DNA of 14,179 nt from an uncultured Eubacteriales bacterium (GCA_900551495.1 URWG01000034.1:1-14179), one strand, 5' to 3'; numbered from the stretch's first letter, positions 6,756 to 12,486 are shown. The notes: generated by a model not told the origin, from the sequence alone. Program-made: numbers and translations.

Positions 6756-7313
6756 ATGCGAAGGAATATCGGAAAGAAGCCATGGTTTTATCCGCTTCCG
6801 GTGCTCATAATCGGTACCTATGACGAGAACGGAGTGCCTGATGCAATGAACGCGGCTTACGGCGGGCTTTACACATCGAGCATGGTCGAGTTCAGCATCA
6901 GCCACAGCAGAAAGACCTTCAAAAACCTTCAACTGACCGGGGCGTTCACGGTCAGCTTTGCGGATGTGGAAAACATGACACCTGCCGACTATGTGGGACT
7001 TGTGTCCGGCAACGACACGCCGGACAAGATGGAAAAAGCGGGCTGGACAATTTCACGTTCCGAATTTGTAAACGCACCGATTTTTGAAGAACTTCCGGTC
7101 ACGTGGGAATGTGAATTGGTTCGGATAACGGAGGAAGGAAACGTACTGGGGCGGCTGGTGAATATCAGCGTGAACGAAAAGGTTCTCGATGAGAGCGGAA
7201 AAATCTCCATGGAAAAATTCAAGCCTTTGGTATTTGACCACGCAACATATGATTATCTGAAGGTTGACGGCACAGTCGGCAAGGCATTTGAGGTCGGCAA
7301 AAAGCTGAAGTAA
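6756..7313 (+). CDS. Flavin reductase family protein (flavoredoxin-like, FMN-binding split barrel)
   Basis: Codes for 185 aa, the usual size of this family. It is expected to bind FMN and transfer electrons or reduce flavin in the cytoplasm. The N-terminal half has the family's course: 'PLPVLIIGTYDENGVPDAMNAA' region at 13-34, 'SISHSRKTFKNL' (47-58, the flavin-contacting segment) and 'GAFTVSFAD' (62-70). The C-terminal 'FKPLVFD...YDYLKVDGTVGKAFEVGKKL' closes as in related proteins. The start has AAAGGGGA at proper spacing. Its own promoter and terminator make it monocistronic. By eye its GC content and codon choice are lower than guaA and thrS (more AAA/GAA/TTT), and it lies in the pocket after guaA, so recent acquisition is plausible. 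Whether it acts alone or with a partner oxidoreductase cannot be told. Confidence 0.88.
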   Translation: MRRNIGKKPWFYPLPVLIIGTYDENGVPDAMNAAYGGLYTSSMVEFSISHSRKTFKNLQLTGAFTVSFADVENMTPADYVGLVSGNDTPDKMEKAGWTISRSEFVNAPIFEELPVTWECELVRITEEGNVLGRLVNISVNEKVLDESGKISMEKFKPLVFDHATYDYLKVDGTVGKAFEVGKKLK

Positions 7314-7318
7314 AGATG

Positions 7319-7369
7319 AATCCAGCCCGGGGCGATGAGGGGCATCGTCACGGGCTGGATTTTGTTTTT
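7319..7369 (+). terminator. Terminator of the flavin reductase family gene
   Basis: A perfect 11-bp outer stem AATCCAGCCCG / CGGGCTGGATT (7319-7329 with 7351-7361), inner pairing GCGATG / CATCGT, then TTTTGTTTTT. It begins 5 bp after the stop. Confidence 0.9.
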
Positions 7370-7456
7370 CAGGCGGCAGATGCGGGGGTATCCGCTCTGT
7401 TTTGCAAAAGGCAGGGCGGACGGCGGTCATTTCGTTTGGCAAGCGGCGGCGGGCGG

Positions 7457-7603
7457 CTATTTTTCCTTCTCCGCTCGATCGCAGGCGGAGAGGTACGCCT
7501 CCTCGCACTCGCGCTGTGCCTCGACCAGCAGCCGAATCGCCGCCTCTGTCGCGCGGAAGAGTTTTAAGTACAATTCCTTATAATCTACGTTTGAATCTTC
7601 CAT
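7457..7603 (-). CDS. Small helical protein of phage/mobile-element type, unknown function
   Basis: Codes for 48 aa: 'MEDSNVDYKELYLKLFRATE' followed by a helix rich in Glu, Ala and Leu ('AIRLLVEAQRECEEAYLSA'). The whole chain reads as one or two amphipathic helices and may form a coiled coil. I recall very similar short proteins ('DYKxLYLKLF...A...QxECEELY') in Clostridia prophages and integrative elements, with no known role; that is memory, not a search. The ATG at 7603 is chosen over an upstream start because GGAGC lies six bases before it. It is divergent from the ribbon-helix-helix gene, with operator-like repeats between them, so the two may be co-regulated. Confidence 0.65.
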   Translation of the reverse strand: MEDSNVDYKELYLKLFRATEAAIRLLVEAQRECEEAYLSACDRAEKEK

Positions 7604-7628
7604 AATAGCTCCATTATAAACATATTTT

Positions 7629-7662
7629 AGCGTTATTATAAACGCTCTTTTCTGATTGTAAC
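7629..7662 (-). promoter_or_regulatory. Promoter with a palindromic operator for the 48-aa protein gene
   Basis: On the minus strand GTTACA (7662-7657), 16-bp spacer, TATAAT (7640-7635). The -10 hexamer is exactly enclosed by an inverted repeat, AGCGTT (7629-7634) and AACGCT (7641-7646). This is the geometry of a repressor site that blocks polymerase. The regulator is unknown; the neighbouring RHH or HTH proteins are candidates by position. Confidence 0.5.
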
Positions 7663-7671
7663 ACATATCTC

Positions 7672-7706
7672 GTCTAAAATAAACACAAAATATGTTTATT
7701 TTAGAC
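7672..7706. promoter_or_regulatory. Perfect 14-bp palindrome, operator-like, copy 1
   Basis: GTCTAAAATAAACA (7672-7685), 7-bp centre CAAAATA, TGTTTATTTTAGAC (7693-7706): a perfect inverted repeat with 14-bp arms. Its core recurs, 23 of 24 bases identical and in direct orientation, at 7875-7898. On the minus strand it is preceded by TTGACG (7712-7707), a possible -35 box facing the 48-aa gene, though no good -10 follows at the right distance. It is very likely a protein-binding site. Confidence 0.6.
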
Positions 7707-7723
7707 CGTCAAGAGCCCACGTC

Positions 7724-7849
7724 TGTCATTGCGAGCCACCGCAAGGTGGCGTGGCAATCTCGCGGTATTATTCCGAATTAACGATGGTTCGCGGCGAGCT
7801 CGGAATACTCTCATGAGATTGCCGCGTCGCTTCGCTCCTCGCAATGACA
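7724..7849. repeat. Palindromic MITE-like repeat, TGTCATTGCGAG family, copy 2
   Basis: A 126-bp element with exact 12-bp ends: TGTCATTGCGAG at the left and CTCGCAATGACA at the right. The arms continue as GTGGCAATCTC / GAGATTGCCGCG, with a short hairpin (GCCACC-GCAA-GGTGGC) in the left arm and a variable centre. It shares ends with the copy at 2373-2559. It carries no gene and lies between the two operator-like repeats, splitting the divergent promoter region. I see no clear target-site duplication at its borders. Confidence 0.82.
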
Positions 7850-7874
7850 CGGATAACGATTGCTTGACGCGCTG

Positions 7875-7898
7875 AATAAACACAAAATACGTTTATTT
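7875..7898. promoter_or_regulatory. Operator-like repeat, copy 2, ahead of the RHH gene
   Basis: A 24-bp near-identical copy (one difference, T to C) of the core of the palindrome at 7678-7701. Arms AATAAAC (7875-7881) and GTTTATT (7891-7897). On the plus strand TTGACG (7864-7869) precedes it, a -35-like box facing the RHH gene; the -10 (around ATACGT) is poor. It ends just before the Shine-Dalgarno at 7899-7904, so a bound protein would cover the promoter region. Confidence 0.58.
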
Positions 7899-7910
7899 CG
7901 GAGGTACTAT

Positions 7911-8072
7911 ATGGCGATCAAGAGTTTATCCATCCGCATCGATGAGGAAGTGCTGAACAAGCTGCACGTCGTTGCCGATTATGAGGGACGCTCCGCAAAC
8001 GGGCAGATCCTAATTCTCATTCGCGACTGCATCCGCGAATTTGAGAAGGAGCATGGCAAGATCGGCAGCTGA
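7911..8072 (+). CDS. Arc-like ribbon-helix-helix DNA-binding protein
   Basis: Codes for 53 aa with the layout of an Arc/MetJ-type dimeric repressor: an N-terminal strand 'KSLSIRI' (4-10), helix A 'DEEVLNKLHVVADYEG' (11-26), a turn with 'RSANGQ', and helix B 'ILILIRDCIREFEKEH' (33-48). The 'RSAN..I..LIR.CI..FE' pattern is typical of Arc family members carried by Clostridia phages and integrative elements. The ATG at 7911 is preceded by GGAGGT (7900-7905); the longer frame starting at 7860 would run through the operator and lacks a ribosome binding site. It is divergent from the 48-aa gene and followed by the HTH gene. Likely self-regulation through the adjacent repeats is inference. Confidence 0.82.
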   Translation: MAIKSLSIRIDEEVLNKLHVVADYEGRSANGQILILIRDCIREFEKEHGKIGS

Positions 8073-8129
8073 TAAGCCGTCCGCAGCGGGCAGCGGAACG
8101 TTACGAAAGCGCGTTTATATTTACTACAG

Positions 8130-8154
8130 CCAAATATATTTTCATTATATTTGG
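8130..8154. promoter_or_regulatory. Inverted repeat between the RHH and HTH genes
   Basis: CCAAATATA (8130-8138), 7-bp centre, TATATTTGG (8146-8154): perfect 9-bp arms in AT-rich DNA. A third half-like motif, TAAATATAT, follows at 8161-8169. It has the spacing of an operator upstream of the HTH gene; it is not followed by a T-run, so it is not a terminator. Confidence 0.45.
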
Positions 8155-8171
8155 TATTGCTAAATATATCA

Positions 8172-8207
8172 ACCCCCAATCCACATATAATTTGTGTCAT
8201 TGGGGGT
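8172..8207 (+). promoter_or_regulatory. Inverted repeat enclosing a -10 box and covering the HTH gene's ribosome binding site
   Basis: ACCCCCAAT (8172-8180) and ATTGGGGGT (8199-8207) are perfect 9-bp arms, with an inner CACA/TGTG pair around a perfect TATAAT (8186-8191). The right arm contains the Shine-Dalgarno (GGGGGTG, five bases from the ATG). If transcription starts after this TATAAT the repeat is a DNA operator; if it starts further upstream, the RNA hairpin hides the ribosome binding site. No good -35 lies 16-18 bp upstream of the TATAAT. Confidence 0.55.
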
Positions 8208-8213
8208 GCTTTT

Positions 8214-8459
8214 ATGAAAACTCGAAAGCTGGCGTTGGGCGACCGCAACCTGATCGGCGCGCGCGTCACACAGGCACGGCTGTCGCTCGGCATGAAGCAG
8301 GTCGAGCTGCTGGCAAAGCTCCAGCTCGCGGGCGTGGACATGAGCATCCCCGCTTTGTCGCTGCTGGAGGGGCAGAAACGCCCCGTGACCGACATCGAGC
8401 TGGTCGCGCTGGCGGAAATCCTCCGCGTTTCCATGACGTGGCTGCTGGGCTTGGAATAA
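8214..8459 (+). CDS. XRE-family helix-turn-helix regulator
   Basis: Codes for 81 aa. 'LIGARVTQARLSLGMKQVELLAKLQ' region (13-37) is helix 1 and helix 2 of a lambda-repressor-like HTH; 'DMSIPALSLLEGQKRPVTDIELVALAEILRV' (42-72) supplies the recognition helix and the C-terminal helices, and it ends in 'MTWLLGLE', the common short finish of these regulators. The turn between helices 2 and 3 is slightly extended ('LQLAGVDMS'), as in regulators carried by Clostridia elements. The ATG at 8214 follows GGGGGTG at five bases; the frame's upstream extension crosses the palindrome and has no ribosome binding site. It has its own terminator, no partner toxin is visible next to it, and its targets may be the operators at 7629-8207. 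Confidence 0.83.
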   Translation: MKTRKLALGDRNLIGARVTQARLSLGMKQVELLAKLQLAGVDMSIPALSLLEGQKRPVTDIELVALAEILRVSMTWLLGLE

Positions 8460-8463
8460 GAAT

Positions 8464-8495
8464 CGGCGGGGTCAAACGACCTCGCCGAGATTTTT
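8464..8495 (+). terminator. Terminator of the HTH gene
   Basis: CGGCGGGGTC-AAAC-GACCTCGCCG (10-bp stem with one G-U pair), then TTTTT at 8491-8495, starting 4 bp after the stop. Confidence 0.85.
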
Positions 8496-8539
8496 GCAGT
8501 ATGATGTCCCCCAGCCTATGCAAGAGCTTTCGTTCCATG

Positions 8540-8637
8540 CGTAGGGCGGGCTTCCCTAAGCCCGCCGTCGGCAACTTCCGGTTTGATGCAAACCGTATTC
8601 CACACGGTACAGCGGGCACCGAAACGGTGCCCCTACG
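8540..8637. repeat. Second family of palindromic repeat (CGTAGGGC ... GCCCCTACG)
   Basis: A 98-bp element with inverted ends CGTAGGGC (8540-8547) and GCCCCTACG (8629-8637). Inside it are two hairpins, GGCGGGCTT-CCCT-AAGCCCGCC and GGGCACCG-AAA-CGGTGCCC. Elements of this kind with CGTAGGGG ends are common intergenic repeats in gut Clostridia, from memory. Non-coding. It lies between converging genes (HTH plus strand, DUF218 gene minus strand). Confidence 0.65.
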
Positions 8638-8663
8638 GATTCTATCGGAAGTGCCTGCGAGCG

Positions 8664-8686
8664 GCGGGGTGGAGAAGCACCCCCGC
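8664..8686 (-). terminator. Hairpin after the DUF218 gene, weak terminator candidate
   Basis: GGGGTG-GAGAAG-CACCCC core (8666-8683) flanked by GC/GC pairs, 20 bp past the DUF218-family stop on the minus strand. It has no T-run, so it may just be a palindrome. It is flanked by an imperfect direct repeat (8637-8655 and 8687-8705, 14 of 19 bases). Confidence 0.35.
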
Positions 8687-8706
8687 GAATTCTACCGATG
8701 GTGCCG

Positions 8707-9456
8707 TCAGCCGAGCAGCAGCGTATACCACACGCCGCAGATCTCGCGGAGCAGCATTTGCGCAAAATAAACGCGGTTGGTCGTCGGCGCGGGCACACCC
8801 AGCGCGGTAACGCCCTCCCCCCTTGCCAACAGCTCCGTTCGGCAGAGGTGATACTCGCTCGAAACGACGGCGATCTTCTCGGGTCGCGTGCCCGTTTCCG
8901 CTTTGATCAGCGCCATGGAAAACCGCAGATTTTCCTCGGTGCTGGTCGAATTTTCTTCCTTTCGCAGCCGCTCGGGGGCGATTCCCGCCGCCGTCAGCCA
9001 GCGGTACATACACTCCGCCTCGGAGATATTCTCGTTGTCGCCCTGTCCGCCGGAGAGGATCGCCGTCGCCTCGGGATAGGTCAGAAGATACTGCTTTGCG
9101 ACGCACAGCCGCTCATACAGCGACCGGCTGGGCTGCGTTCCGTTGACGCCCGCGCCCAGAACGACCAGCCAATCCGCCCGTGCATCCTCGGCACCGCCGC
9201 AGCTCACGCCGACCCAAATACCCGTCGCCGTTCCCGCGGTCAGCACGAGCGCCGACAGCACAACCAGCACCCGATGCACCCACTGCATCAGCCGCGGCAG
9301 ACGCTTTTTCAGCCCGTCAACCGCGCCGAACACAAGGAGCACCGCTCCGAGCGCACAAAACAGCGCGCCTGTAAAGCCATAGTAGACGAAGAATCGACCG
9401 ATCCCGACCCCGAGCGCGATCAAGATCAGCGCGGGCAGGAGATACCGCAGCTTCAT
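8707..9456 (-). CDS. YdcF/SanA-family (DUF218) membrane protein
   Basis: Codes for 249 aa. Three hydrophobic helices (about 5-20, 26-46, 62-84) anchor a DUF218 domain from about 95 to the end. Its motifs are visible: 'WLVVLGAGVNGTQPSRSLYERL' region (96-117), 'ILSGGQGDNENISEAECM' (133-150), 'ENSTSTEENL' (168-177) and 'VVSSEYHLCR' (197-206), the conserved acidic and histidine positions of the ElyC/SanA/YdcF group. Those E. coli relatives affect envelope integrity; the biochemical activity is not established. Its ATG overlaps the M42 peptidase stop (ATGA), so it is translationally coupled to that gene, with GAGGC as ribosome binding site within the upstream gene. The catalytic domain is probably outside the membrane, by analogy. 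Confidence 0.85.
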   Translation of the reverse strand: MKLRYLLPALILIALGVGIGRFFVYYGFTGALFCALGAVLLVFGAVDGLKKRLPRLMQWVHRVLVVLSALVLTAGTATGIWVGVSCGGAEDARADWLVVLGAGVNGTQPSRSLYERLCVAKQYLLTYPEATAILSGGQGDNENISEAECMYRWLTAAGIAPERLRKEENSTSTEENLRFSMALIKAETGTRPEKIAVVSSEYHLCRTELLARGEGVTALGVPAPTTNRVYFAQMLLREICGVWYTLLLG

Positions 9457-10490
9457 GCCTCGAACAGGTAGCCCTTCAGGACGAGCAGCGTATTACGCAC
9501 ACCGTCGATGTGGCTGCGCTCGTAGCCGTGCGATGCGTAAACGCCCGCGCCGATCAGCCCGTGACGCACATCCGCGCCCGCACCGAGCGTCGCCTCGACA
9601 TCCGAGCCGTAGTGCGGGTAGATGTCCACGGCGTAGTCGGCGTTCTCGCGCCTTGCGGCGGCGATCAGCTTCTGCACGACCTCATAGGAATACGGTCCGC
9701 CCGAGTCCTTGGCGCAGATGGAGACCTGCCGCTCGGTGCATTGCAGACCGTCACCCACGCAGCCCATGTCCACGGAGATCGCCTCGGTCACGCCGCTCGG
9801 AACGGATGCCGCGCCGCCGTGACCGACCTCCTCATAGACCGTGACGTGCGCATAAACGCGGCGCCTCGGGGTCAGGGCATTGTCGGCGAGGTACTTGGCA
9901 AAGCCCAGCAGGATACCGACCGAGAGCTTGTCATCCAAAAAGCGGCTCTTGATGTAGCCGGACTTCGTGATGCGCGTGCGTGGCTCGAAGCAGACAAAAT
10001 CACCGACGGAAATGCCCAGCTTTTTCACGTCGTCGGCGTTCGCAACAACCTCGTCAAGCACGACCTCCATCGCCTTCCATTTGCGGGAGGTGTCGTTATA
10101 ATTGTCATTCACATGGAGCGACGCATCGCAAAGCTGCAGGGTGCCCTCATACGTTCCGTTGAATTTGGTCACAATACGGCAGTTTTCCGCCTCGGCGTTG
10201 TTGGCGTTCATGCCGCCGACGTTGACAATACGCAAGCGACCGTTCGCCTTGATCTCCGCGACCATGCCGCCGAGCGTGTCCGCGTGAGCCTCCAGCAGCA
10301 GGGCATCGTCCGCGTCCTCGCCGCCGAGGTCGATCAGGATACCGCCCTTGTTCGTGCGCGTCGCGGAAAAGCCCAGCGCCTCAAACTCCCGCTGCACGAA
10401 TTCCTCCGCCGCGCGGGTGTAACCGGTCGGGCTGTCGATCGCCAAAAGTGCCGTTGTTTTTTCGACCGCGAAGTTTACATAATTCTCCAT
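9453..10490 (-). CDS. M42-family metallo-aminopeptidase
   Basis: Codes for 345 aa, the normal length of M42 (FrvX/YsdC/TET-like) peptidases, cytoplasmic di-zinc enzymes that trim N-terminal residues from peptides as large dodecamers. The metal and catalytic residues align: His69 with Asp71 in 'EAHADT', Asp186/Asp187 in 'FLDDK', Glu220/Glu221 in 'YEEVGHGG', Asp241 in 'VDMG' and His321 in 'ASHGYERSH'. The long central insertion (about 75-175) is the dimerisation/PDZ-like domain. The ATG has AAAGGAG upstream. It shares 4 bp with the DUF218 gene downstream. It is separated from thrS by a terminator and has its own -10 box. Which residues it cleaves cannot be read from sequence. Confidence 0.92.
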   Translation of the reverse strand: MENYVNFAVEKTTALLAIDSPTGYTRAAEEFVQREFEALGFSATRTNKGGILIDLGGEDADDALLLEAHADTLGGMVAEIKANGRLRIVNVGGMNANNAEAENCRIVTKFNGTYEGTLQLCDASLHVNDNYNDTSRKWKAMEVVLDEVVANADDVKKLGISVGDFVCFEPRTRITKSGYIKSRFLDDKLSVGILLGFAKYLADNALTPRRRVYAHVTVYEEVGHGGAASVPSGVTEAISVDMGCVGDGLQCTERQVSICAKDSGGPYSYEVVQKLIAAARRENADYAVDIYPHYGSDVEATLGAGADVRHGLIGAGVYASHGYERSHIDGVRNTLLVLKGYLFEA

Positions 10491-10520
10491 TTGCTCTTCT
10501 CCTTTGTCGGGAAATCAATT

Positions 10521-10543
10521 ACTGTGGTTGATTATATCACAGT
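10521..10543 (-). promoter_or_regulatory. -10 box and operator-like repeat of the M42 peptidase gene
   Basis: On the minus strand a perfect TATAAT (10536-10531) lies about 40 bp before the ATG. It sits within an inverted repeat ACTGTG (10521-10526) / CACAGT (10538-10543). The -35 is weak (TGTTCT at 10559-10554, 17-bp spacer), so activation or a stand-alone regulator is possible. Confidence 0.45.
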
Positions 10544-10560
10544 TCCGAGAAAAAGAACAG

Positions 10561-10600
10561 CAAAAACCGCAAGTCGAGCGCATTCGACCTGCGGTTTTTG
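10561..10600 (-). terminator. thrS terminator, symmetrical
   Basis: A long stem with one mismatch: CAAAAACCGCA-A-GTCGA (10561-10577) pairs with TCGAC-C-TGCGGTTTTTG (10584-10600), loop of six. It has five Ts at the 3' side on both strands, but the minus strand use (60 bp after the thrS stop) is the relevant one. Confidence 0.85.
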
Positions 10601-10660
10601 TTATATTTCGGTTAGCTCGTTTCAATTTCCCGCGCTGCAATGCCGCACAGGAGAGAAGAA

Positions 10661-12457
10661 TCAGAAGCTGCGGTCCTTGGAGGCGATCTCCTTGAGGCAC
10701 TTTGCTTCGAATGCGTCGGGCGTCATTGCACCGAGATCGACACCGCCGCGGGTACGGACGGAGACCGTGCCGTTTTCCATGTCGCGGTCGCCGATGACGA
10801 GCATATACGGGATCTTCTGAAGCTGCGCCTCGCGAATCTTATAGCCGAGCTTTTCGCTGCGCAGATCGCTCTCCGTGCGGATGCCGAGGGCGTTCAGCCG
10901 CGCCTCAAGCTGCTTGGAATAGTCGTGCGCACGGTCGGTGATGGGCAGAACACGAACCTGCGTCGGCATCATCCACAGCGGCAGCGCACCGGCATAGCGC
11001 TCGATCAGGTACGCCAGCGTCCGCTCGTAGCAGCCGAGGCTGGTGCGATGGATGATATAGGGACGCTTCTTCTGCCCGTCCACATCGGTGTATTCCATGC
11101 CGAAGCGCTCCGCCAGCAGCATATCGATTTGGATTGTAACGATGGTGTCCTCCTTGCCGAAAACGTTCTTGTACTGAATGTCCAGCTTCGGACCGTAGAA
11201 GGCAGCCTCGTCGATACCGACGGTATAGTCAACGTCCAAATCGTCCAAAATCTGCTTCATGACCGCCTGCGCCGTCTCCCACTGCTCCGCAGTACCCTCG
11301 TACTTGTTCTTGGGGTTGGCGGGGTCCCACTGGGAGAAGCGGAAGGTGCAGTTTTCAAGCATACCGACCGTGTCAAGCAGGTGCTTTGCCAGCTCCAAGC
11401 AGTTGCGGAACTCGTCCTCGAGCTGCTCTGGACGGAGGATCAGATGACCCTCGGAGATCGTGAACTGGCGCACGCGGATCAGTCCGTGCATCTCGCCGGA
11501 GTCCTCGTTGCGGAACAGCGTGGACGTCTCGCCCAAGCGCATCGGCAGGTCGCGGTAGGAGCGCGCACGGTTGAGGAACACCTGATACTGGAACGGGCAG
11601 GTCATCGGGCGCAGCGCGAAGCACTCCTTCGTCTCGTCGTGCGGGTCGCCGAGGACGAACATACCGTCCAAATAGTGATCCCAGTGACCGGAAATTTTAT
11701 ACAGCTCGCGCTTTGCCATGAGCGGCGTTTTGGTCAGGAGATAGCCGCGCTTCTGCTCCTCGTCCTCGACCCAGCGCTGCAAGAGCTGCACGACGCGGGC
11801 ACCCTTCGGCAGCAGGATCGGCAGACCCTGACCGATGACATCGACGGTGGTGAAGAACTCCAGCTCACGGCCGAGCTTGTTGTGGTCGCGCTTGCGGGCT
11901 TCCTCCTGCTTTTGCAGGTACTCGTCCAGCTCCTCCTTCTTCGGGAAGGCAACGCCGTAGATTCTTTGCAGCATCTTGCGCTTGGAGTCGCCGCGCCAGT
12001 AAGCGCCGCAGCACTGCGTCAGCTTAAAGGCGTTGGCTTTGATGCGGCCGGTGGAATCCAAATGCGGACCGGCGCACAGATCGGTGAATTCACCCTGCGT
12101 ATAGAAGGAGATCACGGCATCCGCGGGCAGGTCGTTAATCAGCTCGACCTTATACGGCTCATCCTTCTCCTCCATGTAGGCGATCGCCTCGGCACGGGGC
12201 TTCTCCGAGCGGACGAGATGCAGCTTTTCCTTGCAGATTTTCTTCATCTCGGCTTCAATGGCGTCCAAATGCTCCTGCGTGAAGGAGAAATCGGAGTCAA
12301 AGTCGTAGTACCAGCCGTTGTCGATGGACGGACCGATGGCAAGCTTGACCTGCGGATACAGGCGCTTGACCGCCTGCGCCATCACATGGGAGCAGGTGTG
12401 CCAATAGGTCTTGCGGTAGGCTTCGTTTTCAAAGGTGTACAGATTTTCTTCGGACAT
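10661..12457 (-). CDS. thrS: Threonyl-tRNA synthetase lacking the TGS domain
   Basis: Codes for 598 aa. It attaches threonine to tRNA-Thr. The N-terminal editing (SAD) domain has its motifs 'HTCSH' (His20/His24) and 'CAGPH' (Cys128/His132). The catalytic core has the zinc ligands Cys287 ('MTCPFQ'), His338 ('ISEGHL') and His470 ('IIHRTSLG'), with motif 2 'TSTLFRNEDSGEMHGLIRVRQFT' (311-333) and motif 3 ending 'GCYERTLAYLIER'. The anticodon-binding domain runs from about 500 ('VRVLPITD'). The ~60-residue TGS domain found at the start of most ThrRS (about 640 aa) is missing; the protein begins directly before the editing domain. ATG at 12457 follows AGGAGG. The in-frame extension upstream runs into the T-box terminator hairpin, so it is not coding. 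Transcription is controlled by the T-box leader. Confidence 0.96.
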   Translation of the reverse strand: MSEENLYTFENEAYRKTYWHTCSHVMAQAVKRLYPQVKLAIGPSIDNGWYYDFDSDFSFTQEHLDAIEAEMKKICKEKLHLVRSEKPRAEAIAYMEEKDEPYKVELINDLPADAVISFYTQGEFTDLCAGPHLDSTGRIKANAFKLTQCCGAYWRGDSKRKMLQRIYGVAFPKKEELDEYLQKQEEARKRDHNKLGRELEFFTTVDVIGQGLPILLPKGARVVQLLQRWVEDEEQKRGYLLTKTPLMAKRELYKISGHWDHYLDGMFVLGDPHDETKECFALRPMTCPFQYQVFLNRARSYRDLPMRLGETSTLFRNEDSGEMHGLIRVRQFTISEGHLILRPEQLEDEFRNCLELAKHLLDTVGMLENCTFRFSQWDPANPKNKYEGTAEQWETAQAVMKQILDDLDVDYTVGIDEAAFYGPKLDIQYKNVFGKEDTIVTIQIDMLLAERFGMEYTDVDGQKKRPYIIHRTSLGCYERTLAYLIERYAGALPLWMMPTQVRVLPITDRAHDYSKQLEARLNALGIRTESDLRSEKLGYKIREAQLQKIPYMLVIGDRDMENGTVSVRTRGGVDLGAMTPDAFEAKCLKEIASKDRSF

Positions 12458-12486
12458 GATGTTTTCCTCCTCTGTTTCGGGGCAAC

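Noticed and set aside
7672..7898. A two-unit CRISPR array
   Set aside because: Only two copies of the repeat, the gap between is a palindromic repeat element of 170 bp, and there are no cas genes.
7457..8459. A toxin-antitoxin system made from the 48-aa protein with the RHH or HTH gene
   Set aside because: The genes are divergent or separately transcribed, the 48-aa protein resembles no toxin I know, and no RelE/HigB/MazF-like partner is present.
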